A stretch of DNA of 64,000 nt, taken from Shewanella intestini (lineage in GTDB: Bacteria > Pseudomonadota > Gammaproteobacteria > Enterobacterales > Shewanellaceae). The notes below the pieces were generated by a model that made no database searches, was not told the origin of the DNA, and worked only from the letters and a program-made list of their open reading frames with translations. Shown here in pieces: positions 26,926-40,472 of the stretch. The translations under genes were made by a program, and so were the position numbers. The number at the start of each line of letters is the position of its first letter. Position 1 is the stretch's first letter. Location of the stretch: assembly GCF_018221465.1 (NCBI RefSeq), contig NZ_JAAIKR010000004.1, forward strand, positions 186,001 to 250,000. The letters run 5' to 3'.

Positions 26926-29412
26926 ATGAAAAGACTTGTGCGTAATTTTGCGATAAGCGCATTATCACTAGCCGTAGTGACTGGCTGCGCTGCAACAAAT
27001 AACACATCTTCAACTACAGCTAAAATTACCGCACCGTCGATTCAAGTGCCATTAGCTCAACCACCTAAAGCACAGCAAAAGCTTACCTTAAATCAAATAA
27101 TGGCGAATCCTGATTGGATGGGGGTGTTAGCTAAAGGTGCTTATTGGGCTGATGATAATCAGTCTATTTATTTTGCCCGTCAAGCACATCAAGCTCCGGT
27201 CACTGATTTTTATAATTTATCTATTTCAGGTGACGATGAAGCAAAAAAAATTGCCTTAAACCAACTGCATTTAGCGGATCAAAAGCAAGGTCAACTGAGT
27301 ACGGACGGTACTAAAAAAGCGTATTTATATCAGGGTAACGTGTTTGTAAAAACTTTAGCCAGCGGTGATATCAAGCAGATAACCAAATTGAATACACCAA
27401 TCAATGAGATTAAATATTTATCGAATGGTGATATCGCTTATTGGATGAAAAATAGTATTTTTCGTATCCATCAAGACAGTGGCCTTGTAGAGCAAATTGC
27501 GGATATCAAAATGGCAAATGCACCAAAAGGTGTGGTTGAGCCGTCTGGCTATATTGCTAAGCAACAACACCGCTTAATCAATTTCGTGTCAATGCAGCAC
27601 GATAACGCAAAAGCCAAGCAAGATTATAAGAAATCTGTTGCAGAACAAGATCCAAGCTTCGCTTCTAAAACGTGGTACTTAGGCGACAATGAAGCGGTTG
27701 CTGACATGAGCTTGTCTGCTGATGGTCGCTATGTATTTGTTGCGTTAGTTGATAAAAATTATAGCTGGCGTAGTGATAAAGATATTATGCCTAACTATTT
27801 GGCTCAAGATGGATATATTGATGCTGTTCCTGCACGGGCACGTGTCGCTGAGGATAACTATCCGGGCCAACGCTTTGTCTTACTTGATTTAGTTAACCAT
27901 GATAAAAAAGAGATAACGATTGAAGGACTTGATGGTTACGACGAAGATGTTTTTGCGCAAGTAAAAGCTGAAAATGCAGCGGCCAAAGGTGAAACCTACA
28001 ACAGTAAAAAGCAGCCACGTAAACTGCGCTTGTTGCAAGATTGGACTTGGAGTCAAAGTGCGATGCAATGGCATGGCGCTGACGACAGTTTATTAGTGAT
28101 GGTTGAAGGTGTTGATAATAAAGATCGCTGGATTGCTCAAGTTAATTTAGATAAAGGCACGCTAACGACTAAGCACCGTTTGCACGATACGGCATGGGTT
28201 AACTATACCTTCAACCAATTTGGTTGGTTAGGACAGTCAAAAGACTTCTATTACCTTTCTGAAGAATCTGGTTATTCACAACTTTACCTGCAACAAGAAG
28301 GTGGCAAAGTAACCCAACTAACTCAAGGTAAATATGTTGTCGATGATGTCACGCCAACAAAAGATGGTAAATACATCTATTACCGCGCTAACGTTGACCA
28401 CCCAGGTAGTTACAACGTATACCGAGTAAATACTCAAACGGGTAAAAATGAAAAGCTGACCGATTGGTTGGGGACGTTAGATTACCAATTGAGCCCTGAT
28501 GAAACTAAATTGCTATTATCAGCTTCTTCATTGCTTAAGCCTGCTGAGTTATTCGTTCAGCCTATTGGTGGCTCAATGAAACAATTAACTCATTACACTA
28601 GCAAAGCATTTTCATCTTACCCTTGGCAAGCCCCGCAAGTGGTTGCAGTTCCATCAACTCATGGCGCTGAGGCTATCCATGCACGCGTATATCTGCCACA
28701 AGGTTACGATCCAAAATCAGCGGAAAAATACCCCGCGGTTGTGTTTAATCATGGTGCAGGCTACTTACAAAATGCGCATTATGGTTTCTCAGTGTATTTC
28801 CGTGAGTTTATGTTCCACAACCTGTTAACCCAGCAAGGTTATGTTGTTCTGGACATGGATTATCGTGGCTCTAAAGGGTATGGGCGTGATTGGCGCACCG
28901 CTATCTATCGTAATATGGGGCACCCAGAAGTTGAAGACTTAAAAGATGGCGTTGCGTGGATGGCTAAAAACGCACATGTTGATGCCAAACGCGTGGGTAC
29001 TTATGGTGGTTCATATGGGGGATTTTTAACCTTTATGGCACTGTTTACTGAACCAGAGTTATTCCAAGCTGGCGCCGCATTAAGGCCTGTTACTGATTGG
29101 GCTCATTACAATGCACCTTATACGGCCAATATTCTTAATACTCCAGATATTGACCCAATTGCTTATGAACGTAGTTCGCCAATTGAACATGCTCAAGGTC
29201 TTGAAAAACCATTATTGATTATGAGCGGTGTATTGGACGATAATGTGTTTTTCCAAGACAGTGTGCGTATGGTTCAGCGTCTTATTGAGCTTGAAAAACC
29301 GATGTTTGAAACTGCAATTTACCCTGTTGAACCCCATGGTTTCAAACAACCTTCCAGTTGGTTAGATGAATACCGCAGAATTTATAACTTATTCGAACAA
29401 GAACTGAAATAA
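26926..29412 (+). CDS. S9 family prolyl-oligopeptidase-type dipeptidyl peptidase, lipoprotein
   Basis: An exported serine peptidase of 828 residues. The N-terminal signal ends in a lipobox (VVTGC, Cys at about residue 21), so it is probably a lipoprotein. A beta-propeller (about 90-560) with DPP-IV-like blades precedes an alpha/beta-hydrolase domain: catalytic Ser in GTYGGSYGGF, Asp in GVLDDNV, His in EPHGFKQP. It probably removes dipeptides from peptides in the periplasm; exact specificity cannot be read. It is monocistronic, with a good ribosome site and a hairpin downstream. Confidence 0.9.
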   Translation: MKRLVRNFAISALSLAVVTGCAATNNTSSTTAKITAPSIQVPLAQPPKAQQKLTLNQIMANPDWMGVLAKGAYWADDNQSIYFARQAHQAPVTDFYNLSISGDDEAKKIALNQLHLADQKQGQLSTDGTKKAYLYQGNVFVKTLASGDIKQITKLNTPINEIKYLSNGDIAYWMKNSIFRIHQDSGLVEQIADIKMANAPKGVVEPSGYIAKQQHRLINFVSMQHDNAKAKQDYKKSVAEQDPSFASKTWYLGDNEAVADMSLSADGRYVFVALVDKNYSWRSDKDIMPNYLAQDGYIDAVPARARVAEDNYPGQRFVLLDLVNHDKKEITIEGLDGYDEDVFAQVKAENAAAKGETYNSKKQPRKLRLLQDWTWSQSAMQWHGADDSLLVMVEGVDNKDRWIAQVNLDKGTLTTKHRLHDTAWVNYTFNQFGWLGQSKDFYYLSEESGYSQLYLQQEGGKVTQLTQGKYVVDDVTPTKDGKYIYYRANVDHPGSYNVYRVNTQTGKNEKLTDWLGTLDYQLSPDETKLLLSASSLLKPAELFVQPIGGSMKQLTHYTSKAFSSYPWQAPQVVAVPSTHGAEAIHARVYLPQGYDPKSAEKYPAVVFNHGAGYLQNAHYGFSVYFREFMFHNLLTQQGYVVLDMDYRGSKGYGRDWRTAIYRNMGHPEVEDLKDGVAWMAKNAHVDAKRVGTYGGSYGGFLTFMALFTEPELFQAGAALRPVTDWAHYNAPYTANILNTPDIDPIAYERSSPIEHAQGLEKPLLIMSGVLDDNVFFQDSVRMVQRLIELEKPMFETAIYPVEPHGFKQPSSWLDEYRRIYNLFEQELK

Positions 29413-29428
29413 CTTTTCAGTCCATGAT

Positions 29429-29458
29429 CACTAAGGCTTCTTTTGGGAAGCCTTAGTG
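29429..29458 (+). terminator. Hairpin after the S9 peptidase
   Basis: A perfect 12-bp stem, CACTAAGGCTTC (29429-29440) and GAAGCCTTAGTG (29447-29458), with a 6-base loop. The T tract is weak, so termination may be partial. Confidence 0.7.
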
Positions 29459-29508
29459 CTATATTGTGTTAAGAAAGAAGTTTTTAAACGATATTTAGGA
29501 ACAAGTGA

Positions 29509-30651
29509 GTGGCAATTTCGTTAGCAGGTGGCGTCAGGCCTGAAAAAATAATTGAGGTAGAGCGTCGGCTTTATCATCAAATCATTGTCGGAAAAAAGAA
29601 ACTCAATGCTGTTGCAAATGAACTTCATGCTGAAGTTGATAACGATGCGAATAAGTTAGAAATAGAACGTGAGGCAATCCGTTTACGCATAGAGCAACAA
29701 GCTTTATCTCAGGTGACCTTTAAAGCAGTGTCAAATCAATTGACTTGGACTGTCAATAATGCGATTGAACTTGACCTTGCATCACCTAAATTGATGTTAG
29801 AACAAAGTGGTATTGATCAAAAACAAATACTACTGATTGAACAGTTGGTTAAAAAAGAGCCTAGTTTTAAGCAAATGCAACCGCTGATTGAGAATATCAG
29901 CTGGTTATCTCGTGACTTAGTGACGTTAATGAACAGTCCCTCGTCAAAGCATCGTCGCCCGCAGTCAACCGATGTTAAATTGAAAGACTTAAAATTAGCT
30001 CTCAATTACATTGGCATAGAAAATCTACAAATATTTATTCCGTCCAACTGCTTTAAACAATGGTTGCCCTCTGGGAATGCCAATGTGTTATGGACAACAC
30101 GTAAATTATGGCGTTATAGCATGGTGACGGCGATTGCTGCCAAAGCCTTATCTCAATTACATGGTTTAAATAGCAGCCTTATATACAGTTCAGCTCTCAT
30201 GTACCAAATGGGTACCGCTGTTATTTTAAATACCAGTATGATGCAATATGACAAGACCTGGGGTGATTGGCTCAGAGAAGCATCTAAAGCCCGTGAGAAA
30301 GAAGTGTATGATGCAGTGATGGCAACAGAATTTCCTGCATCTAATGTATTAAAACTGATTCTTGAGTATGGGCACCAATTAAATTGGCAATTAATGACGC
30401 TTATGGACTTTGAAAATAGTCAGTTAACTCATGTTTTAAAAGAGCTTGATCAAGATTACCATTTTAATGAGTTATCAGTGAGTGCGGCAACCGTAGCCAA
30501 AGCCAGTTGTTATGCCAAAGTCTATTTGCTTTCTGAGTTGAATTTAATCGAACCTAATGAGATGAAAGTGATGTTTGATTATTACCAATTCACTGAAGAA
30601 GAACTTGCTCACTTAAAGCTGCAAAACTACCGTAATCTCGATTTAATATAA
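29509..30651 (+). CDS. HDOD domain protein
   Basis: A 380-residue protein with an HDOD (HD-related output) domain over about residues 90-310, the helical fold found in many Shewanella and Vibrio signalling proteins. It lacks the metal-binding HD pair, so it is not a phosphodiesterase by sequence. The N-terminal 70 residues are charged and helical. No receiver or GGDEF domain is attached. The start is GTG at 29509 with AGGA upstream. The partner and signal are unknown. Confidence 0.75.
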   Translation: MAISLAGGVRPEKIIEVERRLYHQIIVGKKKLNAVANELHAEVDNDANKLEIEREAIRLRIEQQALSQVTFKAVSNQLTWTVNNAIELDLASPKLMLEQSGIDQKQILLIEQLVKKEPSFKQMQPLIENISWLSRDLVTLMNSPSSKHRRPQSTDVKLKDLKLALNYIGIENLQIFIPSNCFKQWLPSGNANVLWTTRKLWRYSMVTAIAAKALSQLHGLNSSLIYSSALMYQMGTAVILNTSMMQYDKTWGDWLREASKAREKEVYDAVMATEFPASNVLKLILEYGHQLNWQLMTLMDFENSQLTHVLKELDQDYHFNELSVSAATVAKASCYAKVYLLSELNLIEPNEMKVMFDYYQFTEEELAHLKLQNYRNLDLI

Positions 30652-32204
<1,553 letters not shown>

Positions 32205-32209
32205 TACCA

Positions 32210-32235
32210 ATAACTGCACATGTTTGTGCAGTTAT
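32210..32235 (+). promoter_or_regulatory. Intra-operon hairpin 1 between argD and astA
   Basis: ATAACTGCACA (32210-32220) and TGTGCAGTTAT (32225-32235) form a perfect 11-bp stem with a 4-base loop. No T tract follows, so an mRNA-stability or attenuating structure is more likely than a full terminator. Confidence 0.65.
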
Positions 32236-32247
32236 GTTATTGGGACA

Positions 32248-32275
32248 GTGCTGACCTCTTTATAGAGGCCAGCAC
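32248..32275 (+). promoter_or_regulatory. Intra-operon hairpin 2 between argD and astA
   Basis: GTGCTGACCTC (32248-32258) pairs with GAGGCCAGCAC (32265-32275) with one mismatch and a 6-base loop. It ends 15 bases before the astA start and next to its ribosome site (GGAGA at 32281), so it might affect astA translation. Confidence 0.55.
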
Positions 32276-32290
32276 CTTTAGGAGATTCTC

Positions 32291-34781
<2,491 letters not shown>

Positions 34782-34796
34782 TTAATTGACATCAAT

Positions 34797-34826
34797 ATAG
34801 GAGCGAATGCGCTCCTATTTGCTTTT
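34797..34826 (+). terminator. Hairpin between astD and the DUF1338 gene
   Basis: ATAGGAGCG (34797-34805) and CGCTCCTAT (34810-34818) with an AATG loop and a modest T-rich tail. It may end the ast transcript partially; the next gene starts 22 bases later. Confidence 0.65.
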
Positions 34827-34840
34827 ACAAGGATTGAAAT

Positions 34841-35638
34841 ATGCATTGTGATGTAAACGTATTATTTGCCGAGCTTTGGCAAGATTACATAAAAATGACT
34901 CCCTCTGCGGCCAATATTCATCAATTACTCGGTGATGGTGCTGATATTATTAATGACCATATTGCACTACGCACGTTTAATATCGCTAGTGTAAATTTAG
35001 CCGTCCTGGCCAAGCATTTTATTGCTATTGGTTATGTGGATTGTGGTGACTATCACTTCGAGAAAAAGAAGTTAGTTGCTAAACACTTCGAACATCCAGA
35101 TCCTAGTCAACCAAAAGTGTTTATTTCTGAACTAATGGTTGAAGAGTTTAGCCCACAGCTACAAGCAACTGTAAAAGGGCTTGTTGCACAAATGGATGTG
35201 AGTGCCGTTACCGCTGATAACTTCCTCTATTCTGGGCGTCACTGGGACTTAGATCTTGCAACTTACCAAGCGTTATTGGCTGAAAGTGAATACGCTGCTT
35301 GGGTTGCAGCGTTAGGTTATCGTGCCAATCACTTTACGGTGTCAATAAATGACTTACCTGATTTTGATGACATTGAATCAGTTAACCTTAAGTTAAAAGA
35401 GGCTGGCTTTATTTTAAATAGTGCGGGTGGTGAAGTGAAAGGCTCTAAAGCCGTATTACTCGAGCAATCGTCAACAATGGCCGACAGGATGGTGGTGAAA
35501 TTTAGCGATGCTGAATTAGAGATCCCGAGTTGTTTTTATGAGTTTGCTAAGCGCTACCCGCTTGAAAACGGCAAGCTGTACACCGGTTTTGTTGCTGCAT
35601 CTGCGGATAAGATATTCGAATCAACCAACGCTATGTAA
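34841..35638 (+). CDS. DUF1338 family protein (2-oxoadipate dioxygenase/decarboxylase-like)
   Basis: 265 residues with the DUF1338 layout. Members of this metal-dependent, VOC-like family include HglS, a 2-oxoadipate dioxygenase/decarboxylase of D-lysine breakdown. Metal-ligand candidates are visible: His in NDHIALRTF, His in RANHFTVSI, and Glu in CFYEFAKRYP. This is the short form, well below the roughly 460 aa of HglS, so the substrate is uncertain. Its position after astD suggests amino-acid catabolism. AAGGA precedes the ATG. Confidence 0.8.
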   Translation: MHCDVNVLFAELWQDYIKMTPSAANIHQLLGDGADIINDHIALRTFNIASVNLAVLAKHFIAIGYVDCGDYHFEKKKLVAKHFEHPDPSQPKVFISELMVEEFSPQLQATVKGLVAQMDVSAVTADNFLYSGRHWDLDLATYQALLAESEYAAWVAALGYRANHFTVSINDLPDFDDIESVNLKLKEAGFILNSAGGEVKGSKAVLLEQSSTMADRMVVKFSDAELEIPSCFYEFAKRYPLENGKLYTGFVAASADKIFESTNAM

Positions 35639-35817
35639 GCAAAACTACCACGTTTAATGGCGTATCAATATCGCTGTTGAGAAGGGCTTTAAAAGTTAAG
35701 CGGTGGTGTTTGATTGTTAAGTCGGAACAGTTGCGAATCAAATGATGGCTTGTGGTTGGTTGCTACTATATTGTCAGTGAACAACTAAGACACTTTACTT
35801 TACAGCGTTGCTCAAAC

Positions 35818-35850
35818 AAAAAATGCGACTGTAATGCAGTCGCATTTTTT
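35818..35850. terminator. Bidirectional terminator between DUF1338 gene and histidine kinase
   Basis: A perfect 13-bp stem, AAAAAATGCGACT (35818-35830) and AGTCGCATTTTTT (35838-35850), gives T tracts on both strands and serves the two convergent units. Confidence 0.95.
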
Positions 35851-35916
35851 ATGGCGTGTACCATGCGTTTGGTGTGTAAAGCCTCCACGCACAGCGCCTA
35901 AAAGTAAAAATGTGGG

Positions 35917-37269
35917 TTAATTTATCCCATTAGCATGAGCAAGAGGTAATTGAATTTTTACCGTTAACCCTGATAATGATTGGCCTGATAAAAAGGTTAA
36001 TGTAAACCCGTATTGCTCACAAATTTCTTTGACAATGGATAAGCCTAAACCGTGTCCCATTACCCCTTCATCTAGGCGTTTACCACGTTCGGTCAAGTGT
36101 TTTAAGGCTTGCTCTTCCACACCGGCACCGTCATCTTCAATCACTAACATAATATGTTGCTCTGTGGTAAAAATAGTGACATTAACGGTGCTTTGGGCCC
36201 ATTTAAAGGCGTTGTCTAGTAAGTTACCAAATAACTCCATGCCATCTTCACGATGAATAGGGACACGCGATACTTCATTGATATTGCTTATCTGACATTG
36301 AATCGATTTATTATGATGCACTTTATGTAAGGTGTTGAGCAGGCTTTCAAAGTCTTTCGGAACACTCATTTGCGCAGCAGGCAACATATCGCCAGTGACC
36401 CGAGCAGCGGCTAGCTTGCGTTCAATAAGCATTCTTATATCATCAAGCTGTTGCTGCATTGCCATTGCAAGGTCTGGGTCGGTTAAGCCTAATGCTTCAA
36501 CTTGTTGCTGCATGACCGCTAAGGGCGTTTTTAAGCCGTGGCTTAAGTTACCTAAGTTATTGCGGCTGCGTTCAACCTGTTTTGACGTGTAATCTAATAG
36601 TTCGTTAAAGGTTTCTGCTAATGGGCGAATCTCTTGTGGAATGGGAGATAAATCCAGTTGTGATATTTCACCATCACGTAGCTTCGCAATAGAGGTTTGC
36701 ACCTGATTGACTGGCTTAAATGACTGGCGCAAAATAATAAAAATACCTAATAACATCGACAATAACATGCCGATATTAATCGCCAGCTTTACCCCAAAGA
36801 CTTCATTAAACACCCGTCGCCCAATACTGAGATCTTGTGCCACCGTTAATGTTGCAACGAGTGTTGAATTAGGCGCACCAACTCCAATTGATAATAATTG
36901 AATGTCGTTATTTTGTGGGCCTTTAGCCTGCCAAGAGCGCATTTCTTTTGCTTGAAGCATTTCAGTGTGCAGTTGAACGTCCCACAACGAGCGAGAACGA
37001 ATGACTTGATTAGGTAAGTTTAATTGGTAGTAACGGCCTGAGTAGGCTGGTTTGTAGAAACTAGAGAGTTGGCTTTGGTCGATAATCAGTTTACCGTCAT
37101 CAAGACGGGTCGCTAAAATGACTCGCTCTAAATCTTCTTCTAAACGGTTAATGATCGAATCGTGAAAAGCTTCTCGCAGCATAGATTCAAAAAGCATGAG
37201 CGCGAGCAATGTTGCTAAGACAATGAGTGCACTTAGCCACAAGCTCAGCCTAGACCGAATTGAGATCAT
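35917..37269 (-). CDS. Sensor histidine kinase
   Basis: A 450-residue inner-membrane kinase: membrane helix at about 8-28, periplasmic sensor of roughly 130 residues, second helix at about 160-180, HAMP, then the kinase core. The phospho-accepting His is H244 in NLSHGLKTPLAVM. The N box (GNLLDNAFKWA) and G boxes (DDGAGV, GHGLGLSIVKEI) are intact. It follows the response regulator gene with no intervening base. PhoQ/QseC-like in type; the signal is unknown. Confidence 0.92.
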   Translation of the reverse strand: MISIRSRLSLWLSALIVLATLLALMLFESMLREAFHDSIINRLEEDLERVILATRLDDGKLIIDQSQLSSFYKPAYSGRYYQLNLPNQVIRSRSLWDVQLHTEMLQAKEMRSWQAKGPQNNDIQLLSIGVGAPNSTLVATLTVAQDLSIGRRVFNEVFGVKLAINIGMLLSMLLGIFIILRQSFKPVNQVQTSIAKLRDGEISQLDLSPIPQEIRPLAETFNELLDYTSKQVERSRNNLGNLSHGLKTPLAVMQQQVEALGLTDPDLAMAMQQQLDDIRMLIERKLAAARVTGDMLPAAQMSVPKDFESLLNTLHKVHHNKSIQCQISNINEVSRVPIHREDGMELFGNLLDNAFKWAQSTVNVTIFTTEQHIMLVIEDDGAGVEEQALKHLTERGKRLDEGVMGHGLGLSIVKEICEQYGFTLTFLSGQSLSGLTVKIQLPLAHANGIN

Positions 37270-37941
37270 TTAGTTTAAACCGTGGAAAATATAGCCTTGG
37301 CCGCGACGGGTTTCAATGGCTGTTTTACCCAGTTTTTTGCGTAAATGTGTGACGTAAACTTCAACAACGTTACTTTCTTTTTCATCGTCAAATTGATATA
37401 ACTTTTCAGTTAGCGACGCTTTAGAAAGTAGCTTTTTAGGCGACATTAAAAAGATTTTTAGCAGTCTAAATTCCATGGCGGTTAAGTCATAAACATTGCC
37501 TTCTACCGTCACTTTTTGTTCATTTTCATCTAATGTGACACCTGCAACGCTAATTTCATTGCTGGATGAATTAATCCGTCCGTGAGCTCGGTGAATTAAT
37601 GCTTGAATACGGGCTAATAGTTCTTGTGCATGGAATGGTTTGCCAAGGTAGTCATCTGCACCGGCATTAAAGCCTTCGACTTTTTCATGCCACTGGCTAC
37701 GTGCTGTCAGCATAATGACCGGGGTTGAAAAGCCTTTTTTACGCCACGACTCTAATAGCGTTAAGCCATTGCCGTCCGGCAAGCCAATATCTAAAATGAC
37801 ACAGTCGTACTTGGTTTCACTAATTAGGTAATCGGCTTCTACTGCTTTGTCAGTTACGTCAGTAACGTAACCTGCATTTTTTAATTGTTTTTCTAACTCG
37901 GTAACGAGTAGCGGGTTATCTTCAACGAGTAACAGTTTCAT
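37270..37941 (-). CDS. OmpR-family response regulator
   Basis: Receiver domain (about 1-115) with the phospho-accepting Asp in VILDIGLPDGNG and the conserved Lys in YLGKPF, then a winged-helix DNA-binding domain (VYVTHLRKKLG, ETRRGQGYIFHGL). 223 residues from ATG 37941, which gives the standard start MKLLLVEDNP. The frame extends five codons further upstream. The gene start overlaps the end of the PepSY gene by 20 bases, so the two are probably translated together. PhoP/QseB-like. Confidence 0.92.
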   Translation of the reverse strand: MKLLLVEDNPLLVTELEKQLKNAGYVTDVTDKAVEADYLISETKYDCVILDIGLPDGNGLTLLESWRKKGFSTPVIMLTARSQWHEKVEGFNAGADDYLGKPFHAQELLARIQALIHRAHGRINSSSNEISVAGVTLDENEQKVTVEGNVYDLTAMEFRLLKIFLMSPKKLLSKASLTEKLYQFDDEKESNVVEVYVTHLRKKLGKTAIETRRGQGYIFHGLN

Positions 37942-38272
37942 TTTGAATACACTCACTTGGCAGTTGCGATATTGAATTATTCATATCATTAGTGGCATTG
38001 AGTCTTACATCAATCTCTTTACCATTGACTAGTTGCATTTCTACAGCATAAAGCCATGTACCTTCGGTTTTTATGAGGCGCACGTCAATGAGCTGTCCAT
38101 AACAAAATTGGCCTAACCATTGTAAAGACTTATCTAACGAAATAATGGTGCCTGATGCAACAAGTTGTTGGGCTTTATCATGTTCGTAATCATATTCAAT
38201 ACTTTCTGGTAGATGATTAGTGCTTGCAACCAGTATACTAAAACTAATGATGGAGCTTGAGAACCAGCTCAT
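37922..38272 (-). CDS. Small exported PepSY-domain protein in a two-component operon
   Basis: A 116-residue protein with a short signal peptide (MSWFSSSIISFSILVAS) and a single PepSY-like unit: EHDKAQQLVASGTIISLDKSL, then LYAVEMQLVNGKEIDVRLNA. PepSY proteins are often cotranscribed with response regulator-kinase pairs and are thought to affect sensing in the periplasm. The ATG at 38272 has GAGG upstream. It is the first gene of the PepSY-regulator-kinase operon, separated from crp by a terminator. Confidence 0.8.
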   Translation of the reverse strand: MSWFSSSIISFSILVASTNHLPESIEYDYEHDKAQQLVASGTIISLDKSLQWLGQFCYGQLIDVRLIKTEGTWLYAVEMQLVNGKEIDVRLNATNDMNNSISQLPSECIQNETVTR

Positions 38273-38286
38273 GTTATCGCCCCTCA

Positions 38287-38325
38287 ATAAAAAAGTGGTG
38301 ACCCGAAATGACCGGACACCACTTT
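38287..38325 (-). terminator. Terminator of crp
   Basis: Arms AAAGTGGTG and CACCACTTT (38292-38300 and 38317-38325) enclose a 16-base loop; on the minus strand a run of T follows. It lies between crp and the PepSY gene. Confidence 0.85.
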
Positions 38326-38359
38326 AATTATGAAGCCTTAAACTGAGCTGAATCAGTAC

Positions 38360-38995
38360 TTAACGGGTGCCATATACCACGATGGTTTTACCGTGAGCTT
38401 GAATAAGACTTTGTTCTTCAAGCATTTTTAAAATGCGGCCTACCGTTTCACGAGAACAACCTACAATTTGGCCGATCTCTTGACGAGTAATTTTGATCTG
38501 CATGCCATCTGGGTGAGTCATCGCATCTGGTTGTTTGGCTAAGTGTAAAAGCGTTTGTGCGATACGACCAGCGACATCTAAGAAAGCTAAGTCGCCGACT
38601 TTTTGGCTAGTGCTTTGCAGGCGATAAGCCATTTGAGCTGAAAGTTTCATTAAAATTTCAGGATTAACCTGAATTAATTGTTTAAATTTTTTGTAAGAAA
38701 TTTCTGCAATTTCACAAGCTTGTTTAGCTCGAACCCAAGCTGTACGTTCTGCTTGCTCTTCAAATAAACCGAGCTCACCGATAAAGTCTCCTTGATTGAG
38801 ATATGACAAAATCATCTCTTTACCTTCTTCATCTTTAATCAGAACGGCAACGGAACCCTTAACAATGTAGTATAAGGTATCGGAGTCTTCGCCAGCGTGA
38901 ATTAATGTACTCTTTGCTGGGTATTTATGAATGTGACAATGTGAAAGAAACCATTCCAAAGTTGGGTCAGGTTTAGGCTTACCAATCAGAGCCAT
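38360..38995 (-). CDS. crp: cAMP receptor protein
   Basis: A global cAMP-dependent transcription factor of 211 residues. The cAMP pocket contains [23 protein letters not shown], close to E. coli CRP. The helix-turn-helix is [25 protein letters not shown], with the RETVGR recognition helix conserved, so the TGTGA-type target should be the same. In Shewanella, Crp is known to control anaerobic respiration. The divergent upstream region (38996-39294) separates it from the Sel1 gene; I see no certain CRP site in it. Confidence 0.97.
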   Translation of the reverse strand: MALIGKPKPDPTLEWFLSHCHIHKYPAKSTLIHAGEDSDTLYYIVKGSVAVLIKDEEGKEMILSYLNQGDFIGELGLFEEQAERTAWVRAKQACEIAEISYKKFKQLIQVNPEILMKLSAQMAYRLQSTSQKVGDLAFLDVAGRIAQTLLHLAKQPDAMTHPDGMQIKITRQEIGQIVGCSRETVGRILKMLEEQSLIQAHGKTIVVYGTR

Positions 38996-39294
38996 AGTTT
39001 ATTTCCTCAATTGAATAAAATTAATGTAAGTATTAACTAATTAAGCATTATACGGGACAGTTTAACGCAAAACTTTGATGAAGATCGAATTTAAAACTGG
39101 CGTAGTTTATATTAACTTTGTAAGCATTTGAGTTATTTTGTCTTATTTGAGATGCAGGTCAATAAATGGCTGTTTTATTTTAAGGAAGGCAACTTTGTCA
39201 AGCGAGTGAAGTTGTTTTTTTATTGTGCAGGGCACATTACTTACGTTAATGTTGACACATATTAAGTCGGTCTTTTTGTTTATTGAGGTAGTCC

Positions 39295-40083
39295 TTGAAG
39301 TTAGTTTCTGTTATTCGTGTTTGTTTAACCTTAGGTTTATATGGTGCTAGTTTGACTTGTTTGCCTAGTGCAGCGTTTTCAATACCAGAAACGCTGGCGA
39401 CTCAACAAGCCAATAAATTAGTGCGTATTCAATATAAAGCGCAGCAGGGCGATGCTAATGCACAGTATTTATTGGGCTTAATGAACATTACTGGTCGCTT
39501 TGTGGCTAAAGATCTTGCTCAAGGTCAGCATTGGTTAGAAACTGCCGCGTCACAACAACATCTAAAAGCGATGCAAACCTTGGCTGATTTAAGTTACGAG
39601 GGCAAACTGTACCCGCGTAATTTAGCTCAAGCTCAGAAATGGTACCAACAACTTAGTGAGCAAGGCAGTAAATGGGCGCATTTTCGCTTAGGGTTTATTT
39701 ATTCTGCTGGTGGTGACGGTATTGAGCGTCATTGTGGTAAAGCGATGGCTGAGTTTTCAGCGGTGGGTGATGATGTCTCTCTCGGTAATGTCGCTTGGAT
39801 ATTAGCAACTTGCCCAGAAGCGAAGTTTCGAGATGGCGATCGAGCCGTTGATATGTCCCTTAAATTACTTAAAAGCAATCAAGATGACCCAACGATACTT
39901 GATAACCTTGCCGCAGGTTATGCAGAACAAGGACATTTTGAGCAAGCGGTAGATACGCAAAAAAAGGCCATTAATGCGTTAAAACTCGCCCCGAATTTAG
40001 CCAACATTGATGAGTTTCAATCACGTCTTGAGCAGTATTTAAATCAACAAGCTTATCGGGAAGTGATACCGATATTAGAGTAA
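39295..40083 (+). CDS. Exported Sel1/TPR repeat protein
   Basis: A 262-residue protein with a signal peptide (about 1-28) followed by Sel1-type helical repeats (QYLLGLMNITGRFVAKDLAQGQHWLETAA-like units at about 53-160) and a C-terminal TPR-like pair (ILDNLAAGYAEQGHFEQAVDTQKKAI). Such repeats bind other proteins; the partner is unknown. The start is TTG at 39295, supported by GAGG seven bases upstream and by the signal peptide beginning there. It is divergent from crp. Confidence 0.8.
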   Translation: MKLVSVIRVCLTLGLYGASLTCLPSAAFSIPETLATQQANKLVRIQYKAQQGDANAQYLLGLMNITGRFVAKDLAQGQHWLETAASQQHLKAMQTLADLSYEGKLYPRNLAQAQKWYQQLSEQGSKWAHFRLGFIYSAGGDGIERHCGKAMAEFSAVGDDVSLGNVAWILATCPEAKFRDGDRAVDMSLKLLKSNQDDPTILDNLAAGYAEQGHFEQAVDTQKKAINALKLAPNLANIDEFQSRLEQYLNQQAYREVIPILE

Positions 40084-40317
40084 GCGTAAAATAATATAGG
40101 CAGGTTATAGAAGGTCATTGAGTCATGCTTGGTGGCTTTTTTTATTTACATTACAGTAGGTTTCATTGCATGACCTCAATACGGTTTCATCACCAACGCA
40201 TACATTGTTGTTGACTGCGCGCTAAAGACTTGTTGAATGTAAGAAGGTTGCTGTATTTGAGTGGTCGATATTGTTGATTCGGTTTCAGAATGCCTGACGT
40301 GAGGATATAAGCTTTTT

Positions 40318-40445
40318 GAGATTTTGAGATTTTGAGATTTTGAGATTTTGAGATTTTGAGATTTTGAGATTTTGAGATTTTGAGATTTTGAGATTTTGAG
40401 ATTTTGAGATTTTGAGATTTTAAGATTTTAAGATTTTAAGATTTT
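40318..40445. repeat. 8-bp tandem repeat array, 16 units in two variant blocks
   Basis: Thirteen copies of GAGATTTT (40318-40421) are followed by three copies of AAGATTTT (40422-40445). It lies in the 604-base gene-free interval between the convergent Sel1 and prkB genes. As in the array at 2313-2520, the variant units are grouped at one end. Confidence 0.97.
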
Positions 40446-40472
40446 TATAAGGTTACGCAAAAGACGTTAAGT

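Noticed and set aside
38996-39294. CRP-binding site controlling crp itself
   Set aside because: I found only a weak TTTGATGAAGATCGAATTT-like stretch lacking a proper TGTGA half-site.
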